Position numbers and translations under genes: made by a program
The notes under the pieces: generated by a model
The model's input: the letters and a program-made list of their open reading frames with translations, nothing else
Database searches by the model: none
What the model was told of the DNA's origin: nothing
In this document: piece by piece, positions 41,896-51,471 of the stretch
How the letters are laid out: each line of letters begins with the position of its first letter
How positions within the stretch are numbered: the stretch's first letter is position 1
DNA from: SVTX01 sp051867975
Lineage (GTDB): Bacteria > Bacillota > Clostridia > Oscillospirales > CAG-272
Direction: 5' to 3'
Length of the DNA: 64,000 nt
Assembly (NCBI GenBank): GCA_051867975.1
Contig: JBJDZM010000010.1
Span: 4,673 to 68,672 of the forward strand

Positions 41896-44800
41896 ATGAA
41901 TACCAAAACCCCTCTTTCAAAAAAATTTTGGTGGTCACTCGTCCTCTTCGGTCTTACGGGTCAAATCGCCTGGGTAGTAGAAAACATGTACCTGAACGTC
42001 TTTATTTACAAGATGTTCAACGCTTCCCCATCCGCAATATCACTCATGGTTGGTGCGAGCGCCGTCACGGCGGCATTGACCACGATCATAGTCGGCGCCC
42101 TCTCGGACAGGATAGGAAAAAGAAAAGTGTTCATCTGCGGAGGATACATTCTCTGGGGTATATCCATTTTTGCATTTTCCATGCTTGACCTTGGACGTAT
42201 CTCCTTATTTGTCCCAACGCTTGCGGGAGCGGCGGCTATTGCAATTATTATTACGATCGTGCTTGACTGCCTGATGACATTTTTCGGCTCGACCGCGAAC
42301 GACGCCGCATTTAATGCCTGGCTGACGGACAGTACCGACAGCACTAACCGCGGAAGCGTCGAGGGCATCAACGCCATGATGCCGCTTATCGCCATTCTCA
42401 TGGTGTTCGGCGGATTTATGTCCTTTGACCTCGGCAGAAGCGAGAGCTGGTCATTTATTTTCTCCTTTATCGGAATAGTGACGGCTATCATAGGTATAAT
42501 CGGATTTTTCACGATAAAGGAAGGCAACACACAAAAAAGCGAGACGGGATTCTTCAAAAACGTAATTTACAGCTTCCGTCCGTCAACCGTTGCAAAATAT
42601 CCGAGACTGTACCTCTATCTCGCCGCATTCATCATATTCAACATTTCGATCCAGATATTCATGCCATACCTCATAATTTATTACGAGGTATCGCTCGGAA
42701 TGACGAACTACGTGTTGATAATGGCTCCGGCTATTATTATCGCATCAATAATTACCGCAATTTGGGGCAAGACATACGATAAAAAGGGATTTTTCTTCGC
42801 GGGAACCATCGCTCTGGCGGCACTGAGCGCAGGATTTATCGTACTTTATCTCTTCACTCAAACCGCTCTCGTTTTCATAGGCTCTCTTCTGATGATGAGC
42901 GGATATCTCGCCGGAATGGCGGCGTTCGGCGCGAAGATCCGCGACCTGACACCGCACGGAAAAGCAGGCATGCTCCAGGGCGTGAGGATCTGCTCACAGG
43001 TGCTTATTCCCGGAATCGTAGGTCCCTTTATCGGCTCGCTCGTGCTGAGGGACGCAGGCAAGATCCTCAACAATGACGGAACATACTCCTTTGTTCCGAA
43101 TTCGGACATTTTCCTTGCCTCACTGATACCGATAATCATTCTTGTCGTTTTCGTCATCGCACTTGAGTTTACAAAGCCGCCTCGCACACAGCCCATGACA
43201 ACTCCGTTTGAGTCAGAACAAAATTCCGCTTTGACATGGGACGAATATCCTCGTCCGCAGCTTCGCCGAAAGTCGTATATGTCGCTTTGCGGCGAATGGG
43301 AGCTTTCCGCCGTAAAGGGCGAGAAACGCCGTGATATCGGAAGCATCACCGTTCCCTTCCCACCCGAGTCAAGGATCTCGGGTATTGAACGCAAGCTTCG
43401 GCGCAAAGAATACTATCTCTACCGCAAGAGCTTTACCCTTCCCGAAGAAATGATGGGCGGACACGTTATCCTTCACTTCGGCGCGGCTGACCAGATAGCG
43501 CATGTCAGCATCAACGGCAAGCACGTAGGAGACCATACAGGCGGTTATCTTCCCTTTGAATTTGATATAACCGATGCGCTCATTTCAGGAGAAAATACCG
43601 TCGAGGTAATTATATATGACAGTCTTGACCGCGAGCTTGCATACGGAAAGCAAAGAAGAGCGCGCGGAGGTATGTGGTATACACCCATAAGCGGACTTTG
43701 GAAGCAGGTATGGATAGAGAGCGTTCCCGAAAACTACATAAAGTCGCTCAGAATCACGCCTTCGCTCGACAGCGTACACATCGAAGTTTCGGGCGGTGCG
43801 GAGGATAAAAAGATTGTACTTGTCAGCGAGGAAAATTCTCCCGAATACACCTTCAGCGGAAACGATATAGTCCTTAAGCCCGAAAACGTACGCCTCTGGA
43901 CTCCCGAAGACCCATATCTTTACGAATTTATCTTGACTGACGGAACCGACACCGTAAAATCGTATTTCGCACTGAGAACGGTGTCTGTTGACAAGATATG
44001 CAACCGCTCGTACATCTGTCTCAACGGCAAGCCCTACTTCTGCCACGGTCTTCTCGACCAAGGCTACTACAGCGACGGAATATACACCCCTACAACGCCC
44101 GACGGCTTGTTATATGACATTCAAAAGGCAAAAGCGCTTGGATTCAACACCCTGCGAAAGCACATAAAAATCGAGCACGAGCTGTTCTATTACTTCTGTG
44201 ACAAATACGGCATGCTTGTATTTCAGGACATGGTAAACAGCGGAAGATACAGCTTCTTGATTGACACCGCCCTGCCGACCGCGGGCTTAAAGTCGGGAAT
44301 ATCGCACAGGGCAAGCGAACGTCGCCGCGCGGAGTTTGAGTCCGACGCAAAAGCAACCGTAGACCTGCTTTATAACCACCCCTGCGTGATCTACTATACG
44401 ATATTTAACGAGGGATGGGGACAGTACGACTCCGACAGAGTCTATTCCATGCTCCGCTCCTGCGACCCGACGAGGATCTACGACACCGCATCGGGCTGGT
44501 TTAAGGGAAATGACAGCGACGTTGTAAGCGAGCATGTCTATTTCAAAGACCTGAATGACGCAAACATCGAGATTCTGCCAAATAAGCCCTTGTGCCTTAC
44601 CGAATTCGGCGGATATTCACTCAAAATCGACGGACACTCGTTTAATCTTGACAAAACCTACGGATACCGCTCTATAAAGACAGATGCCGAATACGGCGAA
44701 GCGATCCTCAAGCTCTACCGGAGTCAGATAATCCCCTTGATAGAGCGCGGACTCTGCGCCTCAATATTCACACAGCTCTCCGATGTCGAAGATGAAGTCA

Positions 44801-44910
44801 ACGGTTTTTTGACGTATGACAGACAGGTCTGCAAGGTAGACGAATCAAAAATGAAGGCAATTTCGGACGACATGATCGCAGTGTTTAAAGTCAACGTGCC
44901 GATAGAATAG
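41896..44910 (+). CDS. MFS transporter fused to a GH2 glycoside hydrolase
   Basis: One uninterrupted 1004-residue protein from ATG 41896 (AGGAG upstream; an earlier ATG lies before that site). Residues about 10-430 are a 12-helix major facilitator with motif A as GALSDRIGKRK between helices 2 and 3. Residues about 440-1000 are glycoside hydrolase family 2: YPRPQLRRKS and GEWEL at the jelly-roll start, then a TIM barrel. The acid/base is Glu839 (FNEGWG) and the nucleophile Glu903 (LTEFGG). With 12 helices the enzyme end should be cytoplasmic, so sugar import and hydrolysis may be coupled. The sugar could be a beta-galactoside, beta-glucuronide or similar. Such a fusion is unusual. Confidence 0.92.
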   Translation: MNTKTPLSKKFWWSLVLFGLTGQIAWVVENMYLNVFIYKMFNASPSAISLMVGASAVTAALTTIIVGALSDRIGKRKVFICGGYILWGISIFAFSMLDLGRISLFVPTLAGAAAIAIIITIVLDCLMTFFGSTANDAAFNAWLTDSTDSTNRGSVEGINAMMPLIAILMVFGGFMSFDLGRSESWSFIFSFIGIVTAIIGIIGFFTIKEGNTQKSETGFFKNVIYSFRPSTVAKYPRLYLYLAAFIIFNISIQIFMPYLIIYYEVSLGMTNYVLIMAPAIIIASIITAIWGKTYDKKGFFFAGTIALAALSAGFIVLYLFTQTALVFIGSLLMMSGYLAGMAAFGAKIRDLTPHGKAGMLQGVRICSQVLIPGIVGPFIGSLVLRDAGKILNNDGTYSFVPNSDIFLASLIPIIILVVFVIALEFTKPPRTQPMTTPFESEQNSALTWDEYPRPQLRRKSYMSLCGEWELSAVKGEKRRDIGSITVPFPPESRISGIERKLRRKEYYLYRKSFTLPEEMMGGHVILHFGAADQIAHVSINGKHVGDHTGGYLPFEFDITDALISGENTVEVIIYDSLDRELAYGKQRRARGGMWYTPISGLWKQVWIESVPENYIKSLRITPSLDSVHIEVSGGAEDKKIVLVSEENSPEYTFSGNDIVLKPENVRLWTPEDPYLYEFILTDGTDTVKSYFALRTVSVDKICNRSYICLNGKPYFCHGLLDQGYYSDGIYTPTTPDGLLYDIQKAKALGFNTLRKHIKIEHELFYYFCDKYGMLVFQDMVNSGRYSFLIDTALPTAGLKSGISHRASERRRAEFESDAKATVDLLYNHPCVIYYTIFNEGWGQYDSDRVYSMLRSCDPTRIYDTASGWFKGNDSDVVSEHVYFKDLNDANIEILPNKPLCLTEFGGYSLKIDGHSFNLDKTYGYRSIKTDAEYGEAILKLYRSQIIPLIERGLCASIFTQLSDVEDEVNGFLTYDRQVCKVDESKMKAISDDMIAVFKVNVPIE

Positions 44911-44947
44911 TTCCGGCTCTGAAGATTGATGCCAAAATAACAACTCA

Positions 44948-44976
44948 CCCCCGTCTCGCCGCGAGACGGGGGCTTT
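44948..44976 (+). terminator. terminator after the MFS-GH2 gene
   Basis: Perfect stem CCCCCGTCTC/GAGACGGGGG with a five-base loop followed by CTTT, 37 bp after the stop. Confidence 0.85.
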
Positions 44977-45010
44977 ATACATAATAAATTCAATTATTAC
45001 TCTATTTCTA

Positions 45011-45039
45011 TTGACTTTTCTCACCCCATATGATAGAAT
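45011..45039 (+). promoter_or_regulatory. promoter of the ABC exporter pair
   Basis: TTGACT (45011-45016), 17-bp spacer and TAGAAT (45034-45039). Confidence 0.7.
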
Positions 45040-45073
45040 GACTCATGCGTGATTCTTCATTGGAGGTGATTTT

Positions 45074-46867
45074 TTGATATTCGGAAAACACATAAATAAA
45101 TACTATCTGCGATATGCCCCCATGCTTCTTGTCGGACTGCTTGCACTCGTGCTGGTGGACTATATGCAGCTCGTCGTACCCGAGCTTTACAGAATGGTCA
45201 TCAACGGAATTGACAACGGAGCGGTCGAGGTCGACGGCGTTACTCATGTCTTTGATATGACATTTTTACTTGACAAGATATGTCTTCCCATGATATTCGT
45301 CATTATTGCGATGGTAATCGGACGTTTCCTGTGGCGTATATGCTTCTTCGGCGCGGGCATCAAGGTCGAGACCGACATACGCGGCAAAATGTTTGACCGC
45401 TGCAAGGACCTCTCCCAGCAATATTATCAGGTAAACAAGGTCGGAAATATGATGTCATTCTTCACAAACGACCTTGACACCGTTCAGGAGTGCTTCGGCT
45501 GGGGCATTATGATGTTCTTTGACGCGCTCGTCCTCGGCGTGCTGGCAATCGGAAAAATGGCAATCATGAACCCCATCCTGACTTTGCTTTGCATGATCCC
45601 CATGCTCTTCTTGGTGATAGCGTCGCTTGTCGTCGGAAAATACATGGAAAAGAAATGGGACAAGCGTCAGGCGGCGTTCTCCGCTCTATCCGACTTCTCA
45701 CAGGAGACCTTTGCAGGCATCGCGGTCATTAAAGCGTTCGTTAAGGAAGCAAAGGAGCTTTCAAAATTCAAGAAGCTCAGCCGGGAGAACGAGGACACAA
45801 ACGTGGATTACACAAAGCTTTCGATGCTCTTGAACGTCTCTCTCACCCTCTTTATCGAGTCGGTAGTCTGTGTCATAATCGGCTACGGCGGATACCTTGT
45901 TTACAGCGGCGTTTTCGATGCGGGCAGACTCGTTGAGTTTATCGGCTATTTCAATGCGATAATCTGGCCCGTCATGGCGATAAGCGAGCTTATCGGTATG
46001 CACGCGCAGGGCAAGGCTTCGCTCAACCGAATAAGCGAGCTGCTTGACGCAACTCCCGACGTATTTGACAAGAACGTCGAGGAGATAAACGATATCCGCG
46101 GAGATATCGAGTTTAAAAATCTCAACTTCACATACCCCGGCGGAGACATTGAGGTCTTATCCGATGTGTCGTTCAAGATAAACGCAGGAGAGAACGTCGG
46201 ACTTATCGGACGCACAGGCTCGGGCAAAACGACGATCGTCGACCTTATTTTGCGCACCTACAACGTCCCCGACGGCACGTTATTCATCGACGGCAAGGAC
46301 GTAAATACGATTCCGATAAAGAGCGTCCGCGCGGCGGCGGCATACGTTCCGCAGGACAACTTCCTCTTTTCCGACACGATAGAAAACAATATCGCCTTCG
46401 CGACCGACGGCGGCAGTCACGAGGACATCGAATACGCCGCCAAAATGGCTGACGTCCACGATAACATCGTCGATTTTCCGCTTCAGTACAACAGCGTACT
46501 CGGCGAGCGCGGAGTTACCGTCTCGGGCGGTCAAAAGCAGAGAATATCAATAGCCCGTGCACTTATGAAAAACGCGCCGATCCTCATTCTCGACGACTCG
46601 GTCTCCGCCGTTGACGTCAAGACCGAGAAGGCGATACTCGAAAATCTCGCCGCCATGCGGGGCGGTAAGACCACCATTCTCATCGCCCACCGCATAAGCA
46701 CGATTGAGGATATGGACAAGATAATCTTTATCGATAACGGGCGCGTTGTCGCGGTGGGGCGGCATGAAGAGCTGCTTGCAGGCTGTGAGGAATACAAGAA
46801 CATGGTAGACCTTCAGAAGCTTGACGAGGCGGTGGACGAAAAAAAGGAGGACAAGACAAATGTATGA
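45074..46867 (+). CDS. ABC exporter half-transporter A (degenerate Walker B)
   Basis: A 597-residue half-transporter starting at TTG 45074 with GGAGGTGAT upstream. Six helices fill residues about 15-310. The ATPase has Walker A GRTGSGKTT near residue 379 and signature VSGGQKQR. Walker B is ILILDDSVSAVD, where the catalytic glutamate is replaced by aspartate. That loss, with the canonical glutamate in the partner, marks a heterodimeric exporter of the LmrCD/BmrCD/TM287-288 type. It exports drugs, lipids or peptides; the cargo is unknown. The partner gene overlaps its 3' end by 8 bp. Confidence 0.93.
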   Translation: MIFGKHINKYYLRYAPMLLVGLLALVLVDYMQLVVPELYRMVINGIDNGAVEVDGVTHVFDMTFLLDKICLPMIFVIIAMVIGRFLWRICFFGAGIKVETDIRGKMFDRCKDLSQQYYQVNKVGNMMSFFTNDLDTVQECFGWGIMMFFDALVLGVLAIGKMAIMNPILTLLCMIPMLFLVIASLVVGKYMEKKWDKRQAAFSALSDFSQETFAGIAVIKAFVKEAKELSKFKKLSRENEDTNVDYTKLSMLLNVSLTLFIESVVCVIIGYGGYLVYSGVFDAGRLVEFIGYFNAIIWPVMAISELIGMHAQGKASLNRISELLDATPDVFDKNVEEINDIRGDIEFKNLNFTYPGGDIEVLSDVSFKINAGENVGLIGRTGSGKTTIVDLILRTYNVPDGTLFIDGKDVNTIPIKSVRAAAAYVPQDNFLFSDTIENNIAFATDGGSHEDIEYAAKMADVHDNIVDFPLQYNSVLGERGVTVSGGQKQRISIARALMKNAPILILDDSVSAVDVKTEKAILENLAAMRGGKTTILIAHRISTIEDMDKIIFIDNGRVVAVGRHEELLAGCEEYKNMVDLQKLDEAVDEKKEDKTNV

Positions 46868-48761
46868 GTACTATCCCCTTTTAGTCGTCGGAGCTATCGT
46901 TTCGCTCTTTGCGGCGGTATTTATTCTGGCATACGCCTTCATGAAGGACAAAAAAGAAGCCATCGGCTTTGACCGAAATATGAAGGACTCGGAAATAATC
47001 CGCAGGCTTATGAAATACGCAAAGCCCTATACTAAAAATTTCATTATCGTGCTTATTTTGATGATATTCTCGATAGCGCACGAGATAATCTCGCCTCTCA
47101 TTCTCGGCGAGCTGACAAACACGGTCGGAAGCGAGGACGGATTTGAGCTTTCATACCTCTTTACGACGATTGCAATATACGTCTCGATACTTCTCGTCTC
47201 GCTCGTCTCGTCCTATGTTCAGGCGCTCATTCTGCAAAGGACGGGACAGCGGATAGTGTCAAACATCCGTGAAGACCTCTTTGCTCACATAGAAAGTCTC
47301 TCGCATGACCAGCTCAACAAAATTCCCGTGGGAACGCTCGTCACCCGTGTCACAAACGACACCAACGCCATCTCGATAACCTTTACCAACATCATGGTAA
47401 ACCTCGTCAAGAACTGCTTTATCATCATAGGTGTCTTGACGGCAATGCTGATGCTCAACTACATGCTGACATTGATGATACTCTGCTTTGTTCCCTTCGT
47501 TACCATTTTTACGGTCATTTTCCGTAAATTTTCGCGCCGCGCGCACAGACGCGTCAAGGACGGCACGACCGATATCAACATCTTCCTCTCGGAAAATCTT
47601 TCGGGAATGAAGATAATCCAGATATTCAACCGCGAGGAACGCAAAAAAGCCGAATTTGACGAGAAAAACAAGCGTCTCGGCAAGGCAAAATTCGGTCAGA
47701 TCTTCGTCTTCGGAATATTCAGACCTATGGTCTATATGCTCTATATCTCGTCCGTACTCTGCCTTTTCTACCTCGGCTCACGCGGATATATCACAAAAAC
47801 CGAATTCCTCGGACAAGCGATAGACGCAGGCGTTATCGTCTCGTTCTATCTCTATATTTCCAAATTCTTTAACCCGATACAAAACTTAGCCGAGCAGTTT
47901 AACCGTCTTCAGGCGGCGTTTGCTTCAAGCGAGAAGATATACAAAATATTCGACATCACACCCGAGGTCGTCGACGAGCCGGATGCCATCGAGCTTGACC
48001 ATATTGAGGGAAATATCGAATTCAAGAACGTCTGGTTCTCATATATCGAAGGCGAATGGGTGCTGAAGGACGTTTCCTTCAAAGTAAACGCGGGCGACAC
48101 CGTCGCGTTCGTCGGCTCGACAGGCTCGGGCAAGACGACCATCCTATCGCTCATATGCCGCAACTACGACATACAGAAGGGCGAAATACTCATCGACGGA
48201 ATCAATATCAAAAAGATAAAGATATCCTCGCTCCGCCGCGGGTTCGGTCAGATGCTTCAGGATGTCTTCCTCTTCTCGGGTACGATACGCTCAAATATCA
48301 CCCTCGGACTTGACAACGTCTCGGACGAGGAGGTCATGGAAGCCTGCCGATACGTCAATGCCGACAAATTCATCGAAAAGCTGGACGGCGGTCTTGACGA
48401 GGTAGTCCGTGAGAGAGGAAACAACTTCTCCGCGGGACAAAGACAGCTCGTATCGTTTGCAAGAACGATAGTTCACAAGCCTGCGGTCATGATACTCGAT
48501 GAGGCTACAGCAAACATCGACACCGAGACCGAGGTCCTCATTCAGGATTCGCTTGAAAAGATGATGAATATCGGAACTATGCTCATGGTCGCGCACCGTC
48601 TTTCTACAATTCAGCACGCCGACAATATCATCGTGCTCTCGCACGGAGAGATAGTCGAGCAGGGCAACCATCAGGAGCTTTTGCGCCAAAAGGGCAACTA
48701 TTACAGGCTCTACACCCTGCAGGTCGCAAAACAGAAGGGCAAATTGTCCTTGTCGGAATAA
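46860..48761 (+). CDS. ABC exporter half-transporter B (catalytically canonical Walker B)
   Basis: A 633-residue half-transporter from ATG 46860 with AAGGAGG upstream. An extra N-terminal helix (about 4-26) precedes the six-helix core. The ATPase has GSTGSGKTT, a degenerate signature NFSAGQRQLVSF and canonical Walker B VMILDEATANID. Together with half A one full and one weak ATP site result, as in known heterodimeric exporters. No regulator is adjacent. Confidence 0.94.
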   Translation: MYEYYPLLVVGAIVSLFAAVFILAYAFMKDKKEAIGFDRNMKDSEIIRRLMKYAKPYTKNFIIVLILMIFSIAHEIISPLILGELTNTVGSEDGFELSYLFTTIAIYVSILLVSLVSSYVQALILQRTGQRIVSNIREDLFAHIESLSHDQLNKIPVGTLVTRVTNDTNAISITFTNIMVNLVKNCFIIIGVLTAMLMLNYMLTLMILCFVPFVTIFTVIFRKFSRRAHRRVKDGTTDINIFLSENLSGMKIIQIFNREERKKAEFDEKNKRLGKAKFGQIFVFGIFRPMVYMLYISSVLCLFYLGSRGYITKTEFLGQAIDAGVIVSFYLYISKFFNPIQNLAEQFNRLQAAFASSEKIYKIFDITPEVVDEPDAIELDHIEGNIEFKNVWFSYIEGEWVLKDVSFKVNAGDTVAFVGSTGSGKTTILSLICRNYDIQKGEILIDGINIKKIKISSLRRGFGQMLQDVFLFSGTIRSNITLGLDNVSDEEVMEACRYVNADKFIEKLDGGLDEVVRERGNNFSAGQRQLVSFARTIVHKPAVMILDEATANIDTETEVLIQDSLEKMMNIGTMLMVAHRLSTIQHADNIIVLSHGEIVEQGNHQELLRQKGNYYRLYTLQVAKQKGKLSLSE

Positions 48762-48872
48762 AGCCGAAATCTCGGAAATATGCTATTTGAAGTTTTTGCG
48801 TCAAGTGAATAAAAGAGTCCCATCCGGTCAAAACTCCAACTAACGGCAACCTGCCGCGAAAGGATGAAAAAT

Positions 48873-49133
48873 ATGAACGAATCTAAGAACTCCCAAAATC
48901 AGAACTCGAAGACAAACAAGGCTCAGAACAATTCACAGAATAATTCCCGGAATAACTCTCAGAACAACTCTCAGAACAATTCTCAGAACAATTCTCAGAA
49001 TAATTCTCAGAATAATTCTCAGAATAATTCTCAAAATCAGGTACCTCCCATGCACCGCATTGACGGCGGAAAGGTTCCAAACCGCGCTCATACCGAAATG
49101 AACTCGGGCAGAAATTCAAAAAACAGCAAATAA
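48873..49133 (+). CDS. Asn/Ser/Gln-rich tandem-repeat protein
   Basis: An 86-residue protein. ATG 48873 is chosen because AAAGG is 9 bp upstream; an ATG at 48864 touches that site. Residues about 19-54 are nine NNSQ-type four-residue repeats, coded by 12-bp DNA repeats. The end QVPPMHRIDGGKVPNRAHT is not repetitive and looks constrained. There is no signal peptide, membrane helix or cysteine. It is probably disordered. The good ribosome site and following terminator argue it is expressed. The role is unknown; small Asn-rich proteins are found in spores of Firmicutes, which is only a hint. Confidence 0.65.
   Translation: MNESKNSQNQNSKTNKAQNNSQNNSRNNSQNNSQNNSQNNSQNNSQNNSQNNSQNQVPPMHRIDGGKVPNRAHTEMNSGRNSKNSK
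48927..49034 (+). repeat. nine tandem 12-bp repeats (AAYAAYTCTCAG)
   Basis: Nine in-frame units with consensus AATAATTCTCAG or AACAATTCTCAG. Units 5 and 6 and units 7 and 8 are identical pairs, indicating recent slippage. Copy number is likely to vary between strains without breaking the reading frame. Confidence 0.93.
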
Positions 49134-49141
49134 TCAAATGA

Positions 49142-49173
49142 CGGCTCGGGCTTGCGCCCGAGCCGCTATTTTC
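49142..49173. terminator. terminator between repeat protein and ABC permease
   Basis: Perfect 10-bp stem CGGCTCGGGC/GCCCGAGCCG with TTGC loop followed by a T-rich tail, 8 bp after the repeat-protein stop. Confidence 0.88.
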
Positions 49174-49187
49174 ATAGAATATAAAAA

Positions 49188-50231
49188 TCATCTTAAAACG
49201 CCTGAAATTATCAGCGGAATGATTCCGCACGCTATAAATATGATATCCCTCGTTTTGATTTTAAAGCCCCTGCGGTAGATAAAATATCCGACAAGCATCA
49301 AAGCAAATATTATGACCGACATTATTTCAAGTCCGTCGCTCAGCAAAAGCAGTCCGTAGCCGTAAACCGGTATGAGCAGCTTATATCCGAACGGAGAGTC
49401 CGAAATCTCGCCTGCCAAATGCGCGCCTTTTCTCTTGAAATTGAAGAAAAATCCGAAGGCGGCGGCAATTCCGACAGCGCCCCAGACAAAGAACATATAC
49501 ATCTGTGCCATATATCTGTCCGCGTAATTAACGTAATATGATGCACCTGCGTCGCTTGCACGGTTGACCTCAATTAAGTCTTGGAATATCACCGTCAGAT
49601 TATTTATCGGGGCATATATGATTCCCCATCCCGAAAGCGATTCAAGCTCAAGCAACACCTGTCTGTCAAGCACCGCGCGCGATACAGAGTGGAAGACGTA
49701 CATAACAAGATACGCAACAAACGCCCAAAGAGCACAGAAAAGAATACCGTCCGGGACTGTATTTCCCTCGCTGAAGAGGAAGGTGAAGATAGAATACATC
49801 ACCCATCCGAGCAGAAGCGAGAAGAGATAATAGAGCGGCATATATCCGAGCCTAAAGCAGTCGGTCGTTGCCAAAAGGTATATCCAGACCGACACGAAGC
49901 TCACCGTGTATACCGTGAATATCTGTATCGCGCCCGAAAGGTAATGCGCAAGTGCCATTTTCGTCCTTTTTATCGGGAAAAAGAAGAGCGTATCGAGATT
50001 TCTTCGTGTCTTGAAGACCGAAAGCTCCAAAATCGGTATCAAGGTGCAGATAATTCCGAGAATAGCCGCCAACATGTATATTCCCGTCGCACGGTACTGT
50101 TCATTTCTCGTGCTTGACGACACTTCCGAAGTCATAATAAGACACACCATGACCGACAGCACCGTAAAAACTATCGTGCGAAGCGTACTCTGCTTTAGTC
50201 TGTACTGCAAATATCTTCCAAATACCTTCAT
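49188..50231 (-). CDS. ABC transporter permease of a GntR-linked system
   Basis: A 347-residue membrane protein with about eight helices. FKTRRNLDTLFFFPIKRTKMALAHYL near residue 80 is the ABC-2-type cytoplasmic coupling segment seen in YtrC/D-like permeases. It overlaps the ATPase gene by 4 bp. Together with the GntR regulator it forms a YtrABC-like unit. In Bacillus, Ytr systems respond to cell-wall antibiotics; by analogy this may do so. Confidence 0.82.
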   Translation of the reverse strand: MKVFGRYLQYRLKQSTLRTIVFTVLSVMVCLIMTSEVSSSTRNEQYRATGIYMLAAILGIICTLIPILELSVFKTRRNLDTLFFFPIKRTKMALAHYLSGAIQIFTVYTVSFVSVWIYLLATTDCFRLGYMPLYYLFSLLLGWVMYSIFTFLFSEGNTVPDGILFCALWAFVAYLVMYVFHSVSRAVLDRQVLLELESLSGWGIIYAPINNLTVIFQDLIEVNRASDAGASYYVNYADRYMAQMYMFFVWGAVGIAAAFGFFFNFKRKGAHLAGEISDSPFGYKLLIPVYGYGLLLLSDGLEIMSVIIFALMLVGYFIYRRGFKIKTRDIIFIACGIIPLIISGVLR

Positions 50232-51109
50232 TTATTCTCCCCCCTTTCCTCAACCTCTCTGATGAACAGCTCTTCAAAGTCCATCGGCATCTCTTCAACT
50301 ATCACGGGATGCAGAGCCTCAAGCGCAGTCTTCATCTTCTCGGCGTTTCCCTTGAGTACTATGCGCACAAAGCGTCCGCTCTTTTCAACCGAGACCGCAG
50401 GGAGTCCCGCGAAAATGCTCTCGTCAAATTCTTCAAGAAAAGCGAGCTGGAACTTGCAAAAGCTTCCCACCTTTTCGGCAATGTCGCCCGACGACGATAC
50501 CGTCATTTTATCTATAAGCGCGTATGAATCGCAGAAATCCTCAAGCTCACGGAGCGAGTGGCTTGAAATAAGCACGCTGACTCCGTCCTCCTCGACCGCG
50601 CTGTTTATTGCCTTTTTGAATGACAGACGCGCTAAAGGGTCAAGTCCGTCAAACGCCTCGTCAAGAATAAGATACTTCGGCTTGACCGCCAAGGCAAGCG
50701 CAATGAAAAGCTGTCGTCTCATGCCCTTTGAGAAGTTGCGTATCGGCTTTTTTGCGTCAAGCCTGAAGAGCTGCATATGCTTATCAAAAACCTCTTTGCT
50801 CATGTCGGGATAGAAGGTCTTATACATCGCAAAGAGAGCCGCGCCCGTTGTGTGTACCGTATAATACGGGTCGTCGGGCAGGAAAAAGAGCTTTTGTCTT
50901 GCGCTCTCGGTCTGAACGCTCTCGCCGTCAATGAGTATCTCGCCCTTGTCCGCCTTGTATACGCCCGTGATAAGTCTGAGCAGCGTCGTCTTGCCCGCGC
51001 CGTTGATGCCGACAAGTCCCATGACGCTTCCCTCGCGAAGCTCTAAATTTATGTCCTTTAAAATCCGGTTTCCGCCCAAAGAGTGCGAAACATTATTTAT
51101 CTTTATCAT
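50228..51109 (-). CDS. ABC transporter ATP-binding protein (YtrB-like)
   Basis: A 293-residue ATPase. Walker A is GINGAGKTT, the signature is FSKGMRRQLFIALAL and Walker B is YLILDEAFDGLDP. A C-terminal extension of about 80 residues (EEFDESIFAGLPAVSVEKS) is typical of the YtrB/BcrA class. It overlaps the GntR gene by 17 bp and the permease by 4 bp, so all three are translated together. Confidence 0.92.
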   Translation of the reverse strand: MIKINNVSHSLGGNRILKDINLELREGSVMGLVGINGAGKTTLLRLITGVYKADKGEILIDGESVQTESARQKLFFLPDDPYYTVHTTGAALFAMYKTFYPDMSKEVFDKHMQLFRLDAKKPIRNFSKGMRRQLFIALALAVKPKYLILDEAFDGLDPLARLSFKKAINSAVEEDGVSVLISSHSLRELEDFCDSYALIDKMTVSSSGDIAEKVGSFCKFQLAFLEEFDESIFAGLPAVSVEKSGRFVRIVLKGNAEKMKTALEALHPVIVEEMPMDFEELFIREVEERGENK

Positions 51110-51452
51110 CTTTTCCGTACACCTCCTCTATCCAGCTCATAAGACTGCGCCTCGACACGCCCATGTCGCGCAGCGCGTAAATAATGCTTTTCTTGTCAGG
51201 CTCATTCTCTCCTCCGCCTTCGCCCCAGATCACGAACGCGCCCTTTTTGGGCAGAGAGCAAATGAATTTGTCCTCTTCAAGCAGAGAATACGCCCTTGCG
51301 ACTGTATTTGGGTTGACACCAAGCTCACCTGCCAGGGCGCGCACGCTCGGGAGTTTTTCTCCCGCTTTAATTATGCCGAGCTTTATATATTCCTTATATC
51401 GCTCGGCAATTTCAAGATAAACGTCCTGTTTTCCCGAAAAACTCGTTTGCAT
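51093..51452 (-). CDS. GntR-family (YtrA subfamily) regulator
   Basis: A 119-residue protein. The N-terminal winged helix covers residues about 8-75 (KAGEKLPSVRALAGELGVNP to ARAYSLLEEDKF). The C-terminal tail of about 40 residues is short, as in the YtrA subgroup, and has no large ligand domain. GAGGAGG precedes the ATG. It probably represses its own ABC operon; the four direct repeats upstream are candidate binding sites. Confidence 0.92.
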   Translation of the reverse strand: MQTSFSGKQDVYLEIAERYKEYIKLGIIKAGEKLPSVRALAGELGVNPNTVARAYSLLEEDKFICSLPKKGAFVIWGEGGGENEPDKKSIIYALRDMGVSRRSLMSWIEEVYGKDDKDK

Positions 51453-51471
51453 TTTTTCCTCCTCTTCAAAA

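Noticed and set aside
48927..49034. Tandem repeats considered as a CRISPR array
   Set aside because: Units are 12 bp, contiguous and coding, with no spacers.
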